This document shows positions 45,027-55,500 of a stretch of DNA of 64,000 nucleotides, one piece after another (position 1 is the first letter of the stretch; each line of letters starts with the position of its first letter). The position numbers were made by a program, and so were the translations under genes. Source of the DNA: Macrothele yani (Eukaryota > Arthropoda > Arachnida > Araneae > Macrothelidae); the NCBI GenBank assembly GCA_039090855.1, contig CM077005.1, positions 70,800,607-70,864,606 of the forward strand. The letters run 5' to 3'. The notes under the pieces are model-generated. The model had not been told where the DNA came from. It ran no database searches and was given only the letters and a program-made list of their open reading frames with translations.

Positions 45027-46247
45027 ATGGATAAGAAAGGGCCTTAAATTGTTTTAATCCATTTAAAAAATGTAACCACTCCAATATAAGGAAGGGATTA
45101 AGACCAGTGACAACATGGATGTGTTCTCTTTTTCCTGAAACACAAATGATAGCTAAAGTTTGTGACAGCTGTAGGAAAGAACTGAGCAAAATGAAAACTG
45201 AGGTTACAAAAGATGAAATTACAAGTTTTCCAAGTACTAGCCAGGATGTAGGTTACGATTGCAGTACCTATTGTGATAGTGATCCTGCTGTATTATTTCC
45301 TTCAGAAGCTTTAAAAACATTTTATACATCCCTCCAAGACATAGGAGAGTCCTCCATTGACCAGGAAAAGGCAGAATATAAACGATATTCTACTGAAAAA
45401 ATTAAAAGAATCAATACTGCTGTAAAGCGCAAACTTAATGTCAATGCAGAGTCTTCAGACAGTGAAGTTGAGTCCCAAGATGAAACTATTTTAAGTCACC
45501 TGAAAACAAAATTCCAAACTTTGACAAACAGAAAGAAAAAGCTCATGAAGCTGACTATTTTGCCTGAATCATGGAGTATTAAGAAGATTGTGTGGGAATT
45601 TAATGCGCCATGTTATATGGTGAGACAGTCAATGAAACTTTTGAAACAAAAAGGAATTATATCTACTCCAGATTAGAAACCTGGAAAACTACTTGCACAG
45701 ACAGCTGAAACTATAAAAACATTTTACGAAAGGGATTAGGTCAGCAGACCTATGCCTGGCATGAAAGACTGTGTTTCCATGAAAGACAGCACTGGCCAAA
45801 AAATTCATGTCTCCAAATGCCTAATGCTTGATAATTTAAAGGAGGTGTACATATTTTTTAAAGAAAAGTTTCCAAATGTACATGTGGGTTTTTCAAAATT
45901 TGCAGAGCTGCGCCCAAAGAACTGTGTTCTTGCTAGTCAGAGTGGTATACCTGCAGTTTGTGTGTGTACCATACATCAGAACATAAAACTTATGACTGAA
46001 AATGACAAGTTATCATCAATTACTAATGGTGAAATAAAAAACTACAAAGATGTCCTTGTAAAGATAGTATGCAACCCAGCATCAATTGACTGCCACTTGG
46101 GCAATTGTGCATCCTGCCCTGGAGTTCAAGTAATCCAAAGTTTGCTAGAAAATGCCTTCAAAGAAAATCTGATCGAGACTGTAACTTTTTTGCCAGTGGA
46201 TATCTGTAGACAGATGCAACCTAGAGACATTGCAAAAATCATGATGG
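45027..46247 (+). pseudogene. Transposase of the long-TIR element, N-terminal part
   Basis: From the ATG at 45027 (MDKKGP) a frame with some breaks gives a FNPFKKC-like start, GLRPVTTWMCSLFPE, then AKVCDSCRKELSKMK, a basic region YKRYSTEKIKRINTAVKRKL, LTILPESWSIKKIVWEF and, after stops near 45675 and 45738, RPMPGMKDCVSMKD. It continues with FSKFAELRPKNCVLASQSG, AVCVCTIHQNIKLM, a cysteine-rich NCASCPGVQVIQ and WISVDRCNLETLQKS (after a frame change near 46195). The Cys pairs suggest zinc binding. I know this as a protein repeated in many invertebrate genomes, but I cannot name the superfamily. The text stops at the Penelope junction at 46240. Confidence 0.78.
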
Positions 46248-46282
46248 CTTCAGCGAGTCCAATACTCGCTGAAGCCATCATG
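46240..46282. repeat. Perfect 19-bp hairpin at the Penelope 5' junction
   Basis: CATGATGGCTTCAGCGAGT (46240-46258), loop CCAAT, then its exact reverse complement (46264-46282). The right arm is Penelope coding sequence (LAEAIM), so the left arm is the added copy. Confidence 0.95.
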
Positions 46283-47060
46283 AGACCCTATTGAAGAGAT
46301 CATACTCACCACTCTTCCCAGGACATCAAGAGTATAGCTACGCTATGCAGATGATATCTTTTTTGTCTGGGAGCACGGAGAAGCCTACTTGCAAGACTTT
46401 ATGGTAGACATAAACAACATACATGAAGACATTAAATTTGCGATAGAAATAGAAAATCAAGGAGAGTTACCATATTTAGATGTACTTGTGAAGAAATCGA
46501 TTTCAGGTACACTCACTACCAAAGTCTACTATAAACCCATGCACGTACCTAACCCTATTCCACCAGGATCAGCCAACCCAACAACACACAAGTATGCTCT
46601 ATTCAAATACTGGGCTAAAAGAGCCAAGGATTTTTGCACCTTGAAATCTGACTATGATGCCAAAATTAAGTCTTTGAAAGATCTTGCCTTTGCAGGAGGG
46701 TTTGACGTCTCCCGCGTAAAGGACACAATAGCGAAAGTTGAAGCCAACACACTTGCTACACCGAACAGAAGAGTACCATTAAAATTTGTTGTTTCGATCC
46801 CATACATCCCAAAAATATCTTATTTTATTAAAAATCACTTTCAGAAGAAAGGATTGGATGTCGGCCTTAAAGCTTCTAAACACATGGCAACCGTCCTCAG
46901 CACAGCAAGAAGTAATAGTACCTTGAAGCTCACAGATGCGGGCATCTATTGCATCCCATTGTTATACCCAGACTCCTCTACTAAATTTTACGTAGGTCTC
47001 ACAAAAAGGCCATTTGAGGAGAGAATGAATGAGCATAAGAGGGACGTTGCACAAAAGTAA
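46262..47060 (+). pseudogene. Penelope RT (partial) and GIY-YIG endonuclease
   Basis: The main open frame (46389-47060) begins after the YADD box, which lies in another frame at about 46340-46370 (RYADDIFFVWEHGEAYLQ). It contains IEIENQGELPYLDVLVKK, KVYYKPMHVPNPIPPGSANP (RT thumb and connector), FVVSIPYIPKISYFIK and the endonuclease core GIYCIPLLYPDSSTKFYVGL followed by TKRPFEERMNEHKRD. In GIY-YIG domains the Tyr pair, Arg and a later Glu are catalytic; GIY and YVG are both visible. Frameshifts near 46290 and a stop at 47058 make it inactive. Confidence 0.87.
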
Positions 47061-47189
47061 CTTTCTTCGTCACTTGCCAAAGAAGTAGCTAACCATCAAG
47101 CTCAACCCCAATGGCAGAATATCTTGAAGATCGCACCATATGGAGACGCAAGAACAGCTGCCCCGCACGGGGATAACTGGTTTTCCAGT

Positions 47190-47360
47190 TATTTGGGGAG
47201 CGGCGCCCCCACGGCCCGAGCTGACCTTGTGACTGGTCAACATCGTATGTCATGCCACCGCTTGTTTTTTATTTTGGTGTTTGCAGGGACGGCTGTTCAT
47301 CCAGCTGTTGGGGAGTCGCGGCCCCACGATCCCGAGCTGGTCTTGTGTCTCGCTTTTTCG
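47190..47360 (+). repeat. 5'UTR direct repeat of the ORF1-only LINE
   Basis: TTATTTGGGGAGCGGCGCCC near 47189 and GCTGTTGGGGAGTCGCGGCC near 47301 begin similar segments, both continuing CCACG-CC(C)GAGCTG(A/G)(C/T)CTTGTG. Two monomers about 112 bp apart may be promoter units. Confidence 0.65.
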
Positions 47361-48043
47361 TTTTTATTTATTTTCTCCACTGGCTAGTTGCCCGTGTTGT
47401 ATACTTTACCTAATCGCTACCACGTTATGCACTAACACCCCGGTCTTGTGGTTTTGTTACCCTCCACCACTAACTGTATTATATTAACCGCTCAGTTCGT
47501 AGGTTGCTGAGATTCCGTTTAGGTTCCCTTCCAGGATTTGTCTTCTTTGGATTTCTTTTTTTTCCTTTTAGCTGGTTTGGGTGCTAGACCTACCTGCATG
47601 TTTGCCGCGTGCGGAGACCCGTGAGGCGGAAATGGGATGTCTGGCGGCTGAGGTCGCAGGAGACCGGATAAGTGCCTCCTGTGTACCAACACTCCTCTTC
47701 GACCCCGGCTTCGCTGTAAACGGGAGGCTAGAGACTAACCCACCTCTAGTCAGAAGTCTTGTACCAAGTTGTGTACACGGCTTTAGCGGCTTTTTTGTCG
47801 TATAGCACGGCAGGGTGAGCCCGGGGGCTGTGGGATCATGCCAAAGGCGTTGGCATGACGGTACCCGGAGGCTGAAGTGTCCGCCGAGTGCGTGTGATCA
47901 CAGCCAACGGACTATATCTGCAACGTATAAGCTCCAGAACTGTGTCCAGCGTCATTTTCTTGGCTTGCAGACCTCCAGTTCTCCCTTGTAGGGCTCGGTG
48001 GTGGGTGGAGTAGTCTGCAGACGAATCTTCCTCCTTTTTTTCC

Positions 48044-49427
48044 ATGGGTAAAAAGAACAAAAACTCCAAATTTAAGTCACCTGACAAAATGATAGTTGCC
48101 AACGACACTCCTTCGTCTTCTCAACCTACCAAGTCTCATACCCTTAAACGGTCTTTAGACCTTGACCTGGACCAAGAATGTGGAACCTCTTCTTCGGCAG
48201 CTGTACCAGTCGCTCCGAAGCGTCGTCTCCCTCAATTGCTGTGACTACGCATGCTACTCACTTGCTTGTAGAATCCATCGATCCGAATGAGAGACTGTCC
48301 ACCAGATCTCCCTTTTTCATTTCTAAAGCTTTGGACGCTGCGGTTGGCCCCTTGAAGTCTGTGAGGAAGCTTCGCTCTGGGGACCTGCTTGTCCAAACTT
48401 GCAGTGTTTCTCAGAGTAACACTTTTCTGAACCTCACTAGTCTTCAAGGCATTCCTGTGAAAGTGACACCTCACCCGTTTCTTAACACCTCTCGGGGTGT
48501 TATTTCGGAGTTTGATCTCTTGCCATGCAGTGAAGACGAATTCGTGACTGAACTTGCTGATCAAGGTGTTATTGCTGCACGTCGTATGATGTTCCGGCGT
48601 GATGGTTCCATGATTAAGTCAAAAAATGTCATCTTGACTTTTGACTCCCCGAAAGTTCCGACAGAAATCAAAGCAGGCTACTTGGTCTGTGCAGTTCGCC
48701 CGTACATTCCCAGTCCTCTGCGCTGTTTCAGGTGCCAGAGGTACGGGCATTCACAACGATTCTGTAAGAGTTCCGCTCGTTGCGCTAATTGTGGCTCCGG
48801 TGAACATGACGGGGAAGGTTGCACTTCTGCGGCCTGCTGTGTTAACTGCGGTGAGGCCCATGCAGCTTACTCCGCAACTGTATGAAATGGAAGGACGAGA
48901 TGGCGATCCAGCGCCTCAAGACCCTGGAAGGCCTCTCGTACCCTGCTGCCAAAGCCAAGTTGGGTATTCCCAACACCCGACAGCGTAGTTTTGCCGCAGT
49001 TGTTAAGTCTCTGCCACAACCCGTGCAGCCCTTTGTTCCGCGCCCTGTAGCTCTCGCAGCGCTTGCCAAGCGATCTACAGCTGACCAAGCGACACAGGTG
49101 TTTTTCCCCGAGCTCGCGATTTTTCGACTACCTGATTCTGGGCCTTCTCTTTTGCAGCCGACCCTCTCTTCCAGTTTAGTGCAGAAAGCCTGCACGTGCG
49201 GACGACCCGGCCCTCAATCCGCAAAGGTGTGCAGTGTCCATCCAACTGTCTCGGCCTCAGCGAGGTCCCCACCCTCAACCAACATTATAGCGGAACATAG
49301 GGGGAGGAGAGTGACAGTTCGTCCCCCGCCTCAAACAACATTGCAGAGGAACATGGGGGAGAAGAGAGTGACAGTTCGTCCCCGCCCTCTGGCAGCATTG
49401 CAGGGGAGTGTGGGGGGAGGAGAGTGA
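48044..49427 (+). pseudogene. LINE ORF1 (gag-like, CCHC zinc knuckles), two frameshifts
   Basis: The ATG at 48044 starts MGKKNKNSKFKSPDKM, a basic N-terminus in frame with 48044-48244. The main body is in the frame of 48178-48885 (RSPFFISKALDAAVGPLKSV, then an RNA-binding-like fold LRSGDLLVQT and ILTFDSPKVPTEIKAGYLVC). It ends with zinc knuckles CFRCQRYGHSQRFC and CANCGSGEHDGEGC and the start of a third, CVNCGEAHAAYSAT. The rest of the third knuckle and the tail (KDEMAIQRLKTLEGLSYPAA) are in the frame of 48882-49427. Two single-base indels near 48235 and 48880 break it. ORF1 proteins coat element RNA and carry it to the nucleus. Full length would be about 460 residues. Confidence 0.87.
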
Positions 49428-50099
49428 CTCATCCTTTGTGTAGTTCTGTTTAAAAAAAAAAAAATTATAATTATAATAGTCAATTAATAAATTTTTATAT
49501 AAACCTAATTAACTACCTTGTCTTCACAGCTTTCATCATACTCTTTTTCAACTTTTACCAAGCCTGTCTGCTCTTAATCATTTTCCACGTTTTTTAAAAA
49601 TCTGTGGCTGATAGTTCTTGGTCTGGCGCTCTTTGGCCAAACCTGGCCCTTGCGCCATTAAAATCCAACAACCAACCAACCAACCAAGAACAGCTGCCAT
49701 AAGGGAAACAGTTGAGATATTAACAAGGCAGGATGTATGCAACACTGATGTCTCTTTCGAACTACCGGTAGCTTGGAACCATCTGCTAGGCATCGCAAGA
49801 TGGACTTCATGATTCTAGTTTCTTCCTAAAGTTTACATTTTTTGCTTTTGCATTAACTTTTAAGATATTGTATTCACCACGTTCGTGGTTATTCATGCGC
49901 GCGGTCTTCACGCATGATTTCATTTGTCATATTAGAATTAACGTTCTGTCTACAATTTTGATTCTGTATTCTCTATGTAACTGCCTGATGAAGCCGTCCG
50001 TTGACTCAGAAAGCTTGCGGAGTGAAATTCGTGTGATTTCTTACTTTAGACACCAATAAATTGGATCATTATATTTATAATTAGTTTTCTGGTGTTAGC

Positions 50100-51125
50100 G
50101 TCCCACAAGCTATATAACTATTCTTTTGTCATGCAAGACAAAGCACAGTCCTATCATTGGACCAGCAACCAAGCTACAGTGCATCCATTTGTTGTATATT
50201 TTAAAACAGTAGAAAAAAACTCAGCATATCAGCTTTGTTTGTGATTTCAGAGTGTCTCGAACACAATATTGCAGCTGTGTATTTATTTCAACAGAAACTC
50301 TTAGATTTTTTGAAGAGCAGATTTGATTTGAAAAATTACCCAAAAGAATCTATTATTTTTCTGATGGCTGTGCTGCACAATATTTAAATATTATTTAAAT
50401 TTATTATTTAAATTTATGTCACCATGAAAAAGATTTCAACATTGCAGCAGAGTGGCATTTTTCTGCTACAGCTCATGGCAAAGGGGCATGTGATGGTGCA
50501 GGGGGGGCGATTAAAAGGTTGGCAGCAAGAACAAGTCTCCAAAGACCATATGACGACCAAATTATGACGCCAAGACAACTCTATGAATGGGCGAAAGAAA
50601 ACATTTCAAAAATTGACTTCACATTTGTTAAACAGGAAGAGTACATTGCAGCAGAACAATTTTTGACAGATTGTTTCAGCAAGGCACAAACTGTACCAGG
50701 AAGTCAAAAACTACATGCTTTCATGCCTTTAAGTGAAATAAAAATCTCAATCAAACCTTTCTCTTTTGCTCAAACATCAGTTGAACATACTGTAACAATA
50801 ATGTACAGGAAGACCGCTTTTCAGTTAAACATGTGGTTATGTCATTGCACTCTACAGTGGCAATTGGTGGTTGGCATATGTTTTGTCAAAACAGGAAGAG
50901 AAGGATGAAGTAAAGTTAACATTTCTTCACCCAGCCGGTCCATCTCCTTCATTTGCTTATCCTAAAAATCCAGATGTTCTGTGTGGATTCTGTCGACATA
51001 TGTCCTGTGTAAAGTGAACCTTGTAACACCAACTGGCTGTACATACACTCTCTGTGCTCAAGAACTCCAGCAAGCTATTCAACCCTTCCATCAGTTCACT
51101 AGCTCAAGAAAATACTGAAAATATG
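50100..51125 (+). pseudogene. Transposase of the long-TIR element, C-terminal part
   Basis: After the Penelope insert the same protein resumes with NYSFVMQDKAQSYHWTSNQA, HPFVVYFKTVEK, VISECLEHNIAAVYLFQQKL and, after frame changes, a DGCAAQY motif. It continues AAEWHFSATAHGKGACDGAG, KRLAARTSLQRPYDDQIMT and PRQLYEWAKENISK (open frame 50519-50908). Conserved acidic residues (MQDKAQ, DGCAAQY, AAEWHF, ACDGAG) are candidates for an RNase-H-like catalytic centre; that is inference. About 60-90 residues between the two parts are missing, so the Penelope insertion seems to have removed target DNA. Confidence 0.78.
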
Positions 51126-51379
51126 ACCACTTGTATAAAAATGGATTGAACTAAAACAATCATGTGAGTTAATCTTTTTAATTATACAACTGCATATGTG
51201 CCTATTGATTTTATAATTATATTGCACTGTGTATTTATTTTCTTCATTTTTATGGTCCCTCATCATTGGCAATACATAGGGTCACTACCTAGAGATAATA
51301 TAAGAAACAAAAAATCCCAAAAGCTACAGTATATGGATGAGGGGAGGGGGGGTGAAGTACAAAACAGCAAATCTGGGTC

Positions 51380-51835
51380 ACATTTATCTTGATCATGCGT
51401 ATGTGTTACCTCTCATATCTTATGATCCAAAAAAATATTTTGTGGGTAGTTACAGATAAGTATAAACTAATTTTGAGATTTTTTTCAAAATTAAAAAAAA
51501 ATCCGTTTTTGAGAAAATCAATTTTAAAATTTTGAATTGGATTTTGATTTTTTTTAATATATAAACCCTATTGTGTTGTGTATCATATAAAAGCCCATTA
51601 AAGGAGCTTTAAAATGAGGCCACTTCCAGCTCCATATCTCAATTGGGAAGCCCGCTAAAGCAATATAAAAAAAAATCTCCAAGCCTGTTTTGAACCGAAA
51701 ATCAAAAACTTTTACATAGCTCTAACATTCCTAAAAATTGGCATTTTTGCACTACACCATAGGATCATAAAGCACCCCAAATTTCATAAAAATATAAGGT
51801 CAGTCAGTCTGAAACAGTGTGATGAGTTGACCTGT
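51380..51835 (+). repeat. Right terminal inverted repeat
   Basis: Inverted counterpart of 44128-44640. It ends ...CAGTGTGATGAGTTGACCTG near 51833. The region is immediately followed by a mariner remnant. Confidence 0.88.
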
Positions 51836-51869
51836 TACTATTTTTGCCACTCTTATTATTGTTCATCTG

Positions 51870-52580
51870 TTGTGAATTTGTTTCCTCCTAAATGCTCTGT
51901 AAGTGGGCCAAAGAGTTGGAAATCACGGAAGCAACAAAAATCCACCAGGAGTATGCTGTTTGCATCCCAGGATACAGTAGCCATTAGCTTATGTGTAGAT
52001 GCTACTGCCTCTTTGGCTGTGGGGGACCTTGTAAAGCCCTTTACAGCCAGCTCACTTGGTTTCTGAAGTAAAATGGTTACCTGTCACTGGCCATGATCTG
52101 CTGTAGAAATGCATCTCCGTCAGACTTAAAGTGATGCAAAAGCTCTGTGCAGATGGGGACATAAAATGGCTTCTGATCAAATGTCAACATCTTTTGTTCT
52201 CAATGTGCACATAGTTTTTGAGCAGCAGGTGCTTCTGGAGGGTTTTTTTCACACTACCAACACTGATGCTGATTATTTGCAGCTATGTCACATATCCTTG
52301 CCCTCCTGTTTTCCAATATAAACTGTTGCACACCACTGGCATTCATAGCAGTGTCCAACACCATATCCATGCGTTTGATATGCAACTCCTTGTCAGCCTT
52401 CAGAAAACTTGTTGCACCAATTGTAGACACTTGCCTTTGACAGCATTTTGTTCCAATATGGTGCTTGCAATCTATGCGAAATTTTGGCGAGTTTCACCTT
52501 CTCCTTCACAAGACGTTGAATAATAAAATGCTGTTTCATACTCACTGACACCTTCATAGACCATATTTCCCACAAGGCAC
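51870..52580 (-). pseudogene. mariner transposase remnant
   Basis: On the minus strand the frame from 52575 shows QHFIIQRLVKEKVKLAKISH and SKASVYNWCNKFSEG, the first helix-turn-helix of mariner transposases. Further on are a RICDIAANNQ-like second HTH, KMLTFDQKPF, FLQQIMASD and, in other frames, SPTAKEA and LMATVSWDANSILLVDF, matching the KVMATVFWDAKGILLIDF block. It is full of stops and frameshifts. It abuts the right end of the long-TIR transposon. Confidence 0.72.
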
Positions 52581-52590
52581 CTCACACACT

Positions 52591-54150
52591 TGCTGCATGG
52601 ACAAATTCACTACTGGCATGAAGAGGAAACTGACACATATTTACCATACAGATTCTGTTGTAATCAGTATAGGAAATGGAGAGTTAGAACACACACAAAA
52701 ATTCCAGTTCAGGCTGGAACCTCCCTTGTGTATGGTGCTTTACAGGTAACTGCATTCACCATAGAAGTGCTCATAGCTGCAGTTGCCTGTGCCAAAACTA
52801 TTAAAGCAACTTGAAGGAAAATAGATTTTATACAGTGCACATTTTGTGGCTCACACTCAGAAATACTCATTTTGTCCTCTATTGCATAGCTGCATGATAA
52901 AATTTCTCCAAATGATACAATTTCTTACTCTACATGAGGCACCAGAAATTCATGTGTTTATGTGGTCTCTGATCCAGTCTTTCCATCAAGATGCTAGCCC
53001 ACCCTCATTCTTCATGTAGTCAAAAAGATCTTGAACACTAAACACACCTGAAGCTTTCATGTTCAAAAGGTTTGTTTCTACCTTTTTCTTCATTGTTGGC
53101 CTACCTTGATCCTTGATTTCTTTTTCTGTTCATTACTGTTTTTCAGTGGAAACTGTCTTCCTTACTATACATCCAGAGGTGGACCAGCTTTTCTGTTGAT
53201 GTCATATCAAATAATTTTTTGTCTTTCTCAGTAAACAGTTTTCGGGGTTTTTTTTTTTTTCCTTCATTCAATAAGTGGCAATATGTAGTGTCACTTTGAA
53301 TCAAATTTCTTAAAGGCTCCATCCTTCACATGGTTAAGTAGTCACTAGAAAAAACAGAAGAAAATTTGCCTGAATTTGCTTTTGATGAGGAACTTTCTGT
53401 GACTTGTTTGGACAAGTGGTGAAGATTTTCATCTCTTATCCTGTTCTCACCATTTTTCAGTGATGTAGTTAATTCTGATCTCTTCTTGGAACTTACCATG
53501 CAAACAATTTTAAAATGTTTTGTGTTTATCTGGTTTAGAACAGTCAATTGTAATTATGTCTTGTATACATATGAAATTGCTTAATTTCTTTCCACATCTT
53601 CAGATTCCACCATCAATATGGATTTTAATTTGTTGTCACATTATGTCATTGCATCTTCCTAATTTCAGAGTAATATGGTACCTTTGCTCTTTTTTTGGCA
53701 AATTCATTAAACATTTGAATTTGTTTAAAAAAAAAAATCAGTGCCTATATTGGTTAGGCTGTAATTTAATTACTGAGGTAAATACCATAACACTGAAGCA
53801 AGCTTTTTTTTACATTAAGTTATGCTGCTGTGGCATGGTGTTATTTTTGTGCTCTTCTGTTTATTTTGACTTGTGAGCTAAATGTAATCATGCTATAGCT
53901 CATTGCTAAATGATCATGTAAAATAAAACCTAGTTCCTCTGCCATTTATTTTTGTCCTGTTGTTTCACATGCTTGTTGTTTAGTAACAAAAGCATTTTGA
54001 ATTGGAAGTTTTTCTGCTTTTTTAAAAAAAATGCCACCCATTTTGTTAATTCTGATTATAGTAGTTTAAAAATTATTGCATACATTTTTTTATTTTTTTT
54101 ATTTTTCTCAATTGGTATTGTATCATTTAGACATTTTTTCCTTATTTTAG
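52591..54150. other. Cul2 intron, no certain gene
   Basis: A 73-codon minus-strand frame (53547-53326) with a Ser/Lys-rich product (QVTESSSSKANSGKFSS) could be a relic of an unidentified element, but nothing supports it. The region ends with the T-rich tract and acceptor of exon e. Confidence 0.4.
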
Positions 54151-54347
54151 CGGAGTTGAAGCTTTGTTACCTGAGGAAGCCGTATATTGTAACAATGAGT
54201 ACATATCAGATGGCCCTTCTACTGCTTTATGAAAGAACAGATGTCGTGTCGTACAATGAGATGAAGGTTACTACCAATCTAAATGTTGACCAGCTTAGTA
54301 AACAGATTCAGAGTCTTATTGAATCCAAGCTGATTCTTACAGATAAT
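54151..54347 (+). CDS. Cul2: Cullin-2, internal coding exon e
   Basis: This 197-bp exon completes a split codon and then encodes 65 residues, from ELKLCYLRKPYIVTMSTYQM through ALLLLYERTDVVSYNEM to SKLILTDN. The acceptor TTTTAG ends at 54150 and the donor GTAAGTAT starts at 54348. The STYQMALLL motif followed by an acidic and turn-rich linker is winged-helix A of cullins. The donor is phase 0. No later Cul2 exon was recognised up to 64000, so the C-terminal neddylation domain (winged-helix B, with the IVRIMKxRK-type lysine site) must lie beyond the window. The 13.8 kb intron before this exon contains the two most complex transposon nests of the window. Confidence 0.93.
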
Positions 54348-54860
54348 GTAAGTATAGCAAAGAAATCATTGGAATTTTTTTTCCTTAAATAAGTACTGAA
54401 CTTTTTATGTGTTTATATGGACATGCAATCAATCCATGCCAGATCAGTTAAGAAAAGTAACATATGCAGTTTGACTTCTTCAATTTTTATGAAAACTTGT
54501 GGATTCATGGTTTATGTATAAGATTTTGAAATTCCAAAAATTGAGGATTTGGGGCAATTGCCCTTTTAGAAAATGCTGTAACCTTTGATTTAACGGATGG
54601 AGATTGCTCAGGTGAGTCTTATTTTGCAGATAATTGCATCCCCCTTTCTAATGATATTCTACTTGTCCATTGAAATATGCTTAGTTTTCTAAGGTTCTTG
54701 AGTTTGACCTTTGAACTTAAAGAATAAGTTTCCTGTTATTGGAAAACTGTGTGTGTATATTTTTGGAGATGTAACAATTTCCTTTCTTTCCTAGTGATTT
54801 ATGTTGGAGGAAGCATAAGTTCAGATCTACAAAACTGCAAGTTAAATTCACACTTGGACA
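54348..54860. other. Cul2 intron, no gene recognised
   Basis: No element recognised in the first 500 bp after exon e. Confidence 0.45.
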
Positions 54861-54964
54861 TTGTGATAAAAATTTAATTTAGAAAGAGTTTATCATGCAT
54901 AGCTGACAATCCTTGTGATAAAAATTTAATTTAGAAAGAGTTTATCATGCATAGCTGACAATCC
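54861..54964 (+). repeat. Exact 52-bp tandem duplication
   Basis: Unit 54861-54912 (starting TTGTGATAAAAATTTAATTT) is repeated without a mismatch at 54913-54964. Confidence 0.97.
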
Positions 54965-55500
54965 TTCCGATATTCTGATCGGAAAGTGATTTCTTCCGAT
55001 TTTTCAATCTCATACCAAAAATCCCTATTTTTTTCTCCCCATTTCAAGATAAAAAAAAAAAAAAAAAAAAATTTATTCCACTTCAAAAAATCCTTAACAC
55101 GAGATGATTAAAAAAGAAAAATGTTTTCCTTATTTCCGCTGTGAAGAGAAAGTGAGAGCGGCACGGTTTTCTGCTTACACGTGGACTTTTAGATGGATCA
55201 GAGTACCTTCTCCTGCACAAGCGGCACAACGCTGGTGACAATTCCCATCAGGCTATGCAGCTGCGTAACGTCAGGTTACAATCACGTTCTCTTTCTCGCT
55301 GCCCCCTCCCCTCCCTCCCCTCCCCCGTTCTCCTTTTCAGATAACGCATTGTTCGTCCCCGGGGTCGCAGCTTCTCAGAGTCTAGCGTGGGTGTGTCTTG
55401 CATTCCAGCACTCCCAGTTAGAAATGCTATTTCAAAACGTAGTTATCATAGAAAAAAAATTCAAACTGATTTTAAATCTGTGGAATTTTTAAGCCCAGAC
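54965..55500. other. No gene recognised
   Basis: Contains A20 near 55051 and a GC-rich pyrimidine stretch (CCCCTCCCCTCCCTCCCCTC, about 55304-55325). It may be the 5' part of the hAT remnant that follows. Confidence 0.4.

Larger units (their letters stand above)
47163..49685 (+). mobile_element. ORF1-only non-LTR element (LINE without ORF2) with 13-bp target duplication
   Basis: The insert is flanked by a perfect duplication AAGAACAGCTGCC (47150-47162 and 49686-49698); joining the flanks restores the Penelope frame (DARTAAIRETV). It has a GC-rich 5'UTR (47163-48043), an ORF1 coding a gag-like zinc-knuckle protein, a short AT-rich 3' region and a (CCAA)n tail. No endonuclease or reverse transcriptase is present in its 2.5 kb. 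It was evidently mobilised by an enzyme from elsewhere, like half-LINE (HAL1-type) elements. The clade (I, Jockey or a relative) is uncertain. Confidence 0.9.
46240..50105 (+). mobile_element. Penelope-like element, 5'-truncated, with nested LINE
   Basis: The element starts in the reverse transcriptase (SPILAEAIMRP, about 46258) and runs through the RT catalytic box RYADDIFFVW, a connector and a GIY-YIG endonuclease. It is interrupted at 47150-47162 by an ORF1-only LINE, continues at 49686 with TAAIRETVEILTRQDVCNTD and ends in a 3' untranslated region (CCTGATGAAGCC near 49984) up to about 50105. RT plus GIY-YIG is specific to Penelope-like elements. A 19-bp hairpin marks its 5' truncation point. 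The 3' boundary is approximate. Confidence 0.87.
44128..51835 (+). mobile_element. DNA transposon with long terminal inverted repeats, superfamily unassigned
   Basis: The left arm (44128-44640) and the right arm (51380-51835) are inverted copies of about 450-500 bp. Matching blocks include GTCAAATCATCACA against TGTGATGAGTTGAC, the TTTCTCAAAAACGGATTTTT block, CCCTATTGTGTTG against its complement, and ATCTTATGATCC. Between them lies one degenerate transposase gene (45027-46247 and 50100-51000) in the + direction. A Penelope-like element is inserted in the middle of this gene and contains a LINE in turn. Without inserts the element would be about 4 kb. The target duplication was not resolved. 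Confidence 0.85.

Noticed and set aside
47124..47805. Open frames of 68-87 codons in GC-rich DNA
   Set aside because: They lie in the 5'UTR of the ORF1-only LINE, where GC content gives chance open frames.
53326..53547. Ser/Lys-rich 73-codon minus-strand frame
   Set aside because: No start context, domain, or family resemblance; kept only as a note in the intron entry.
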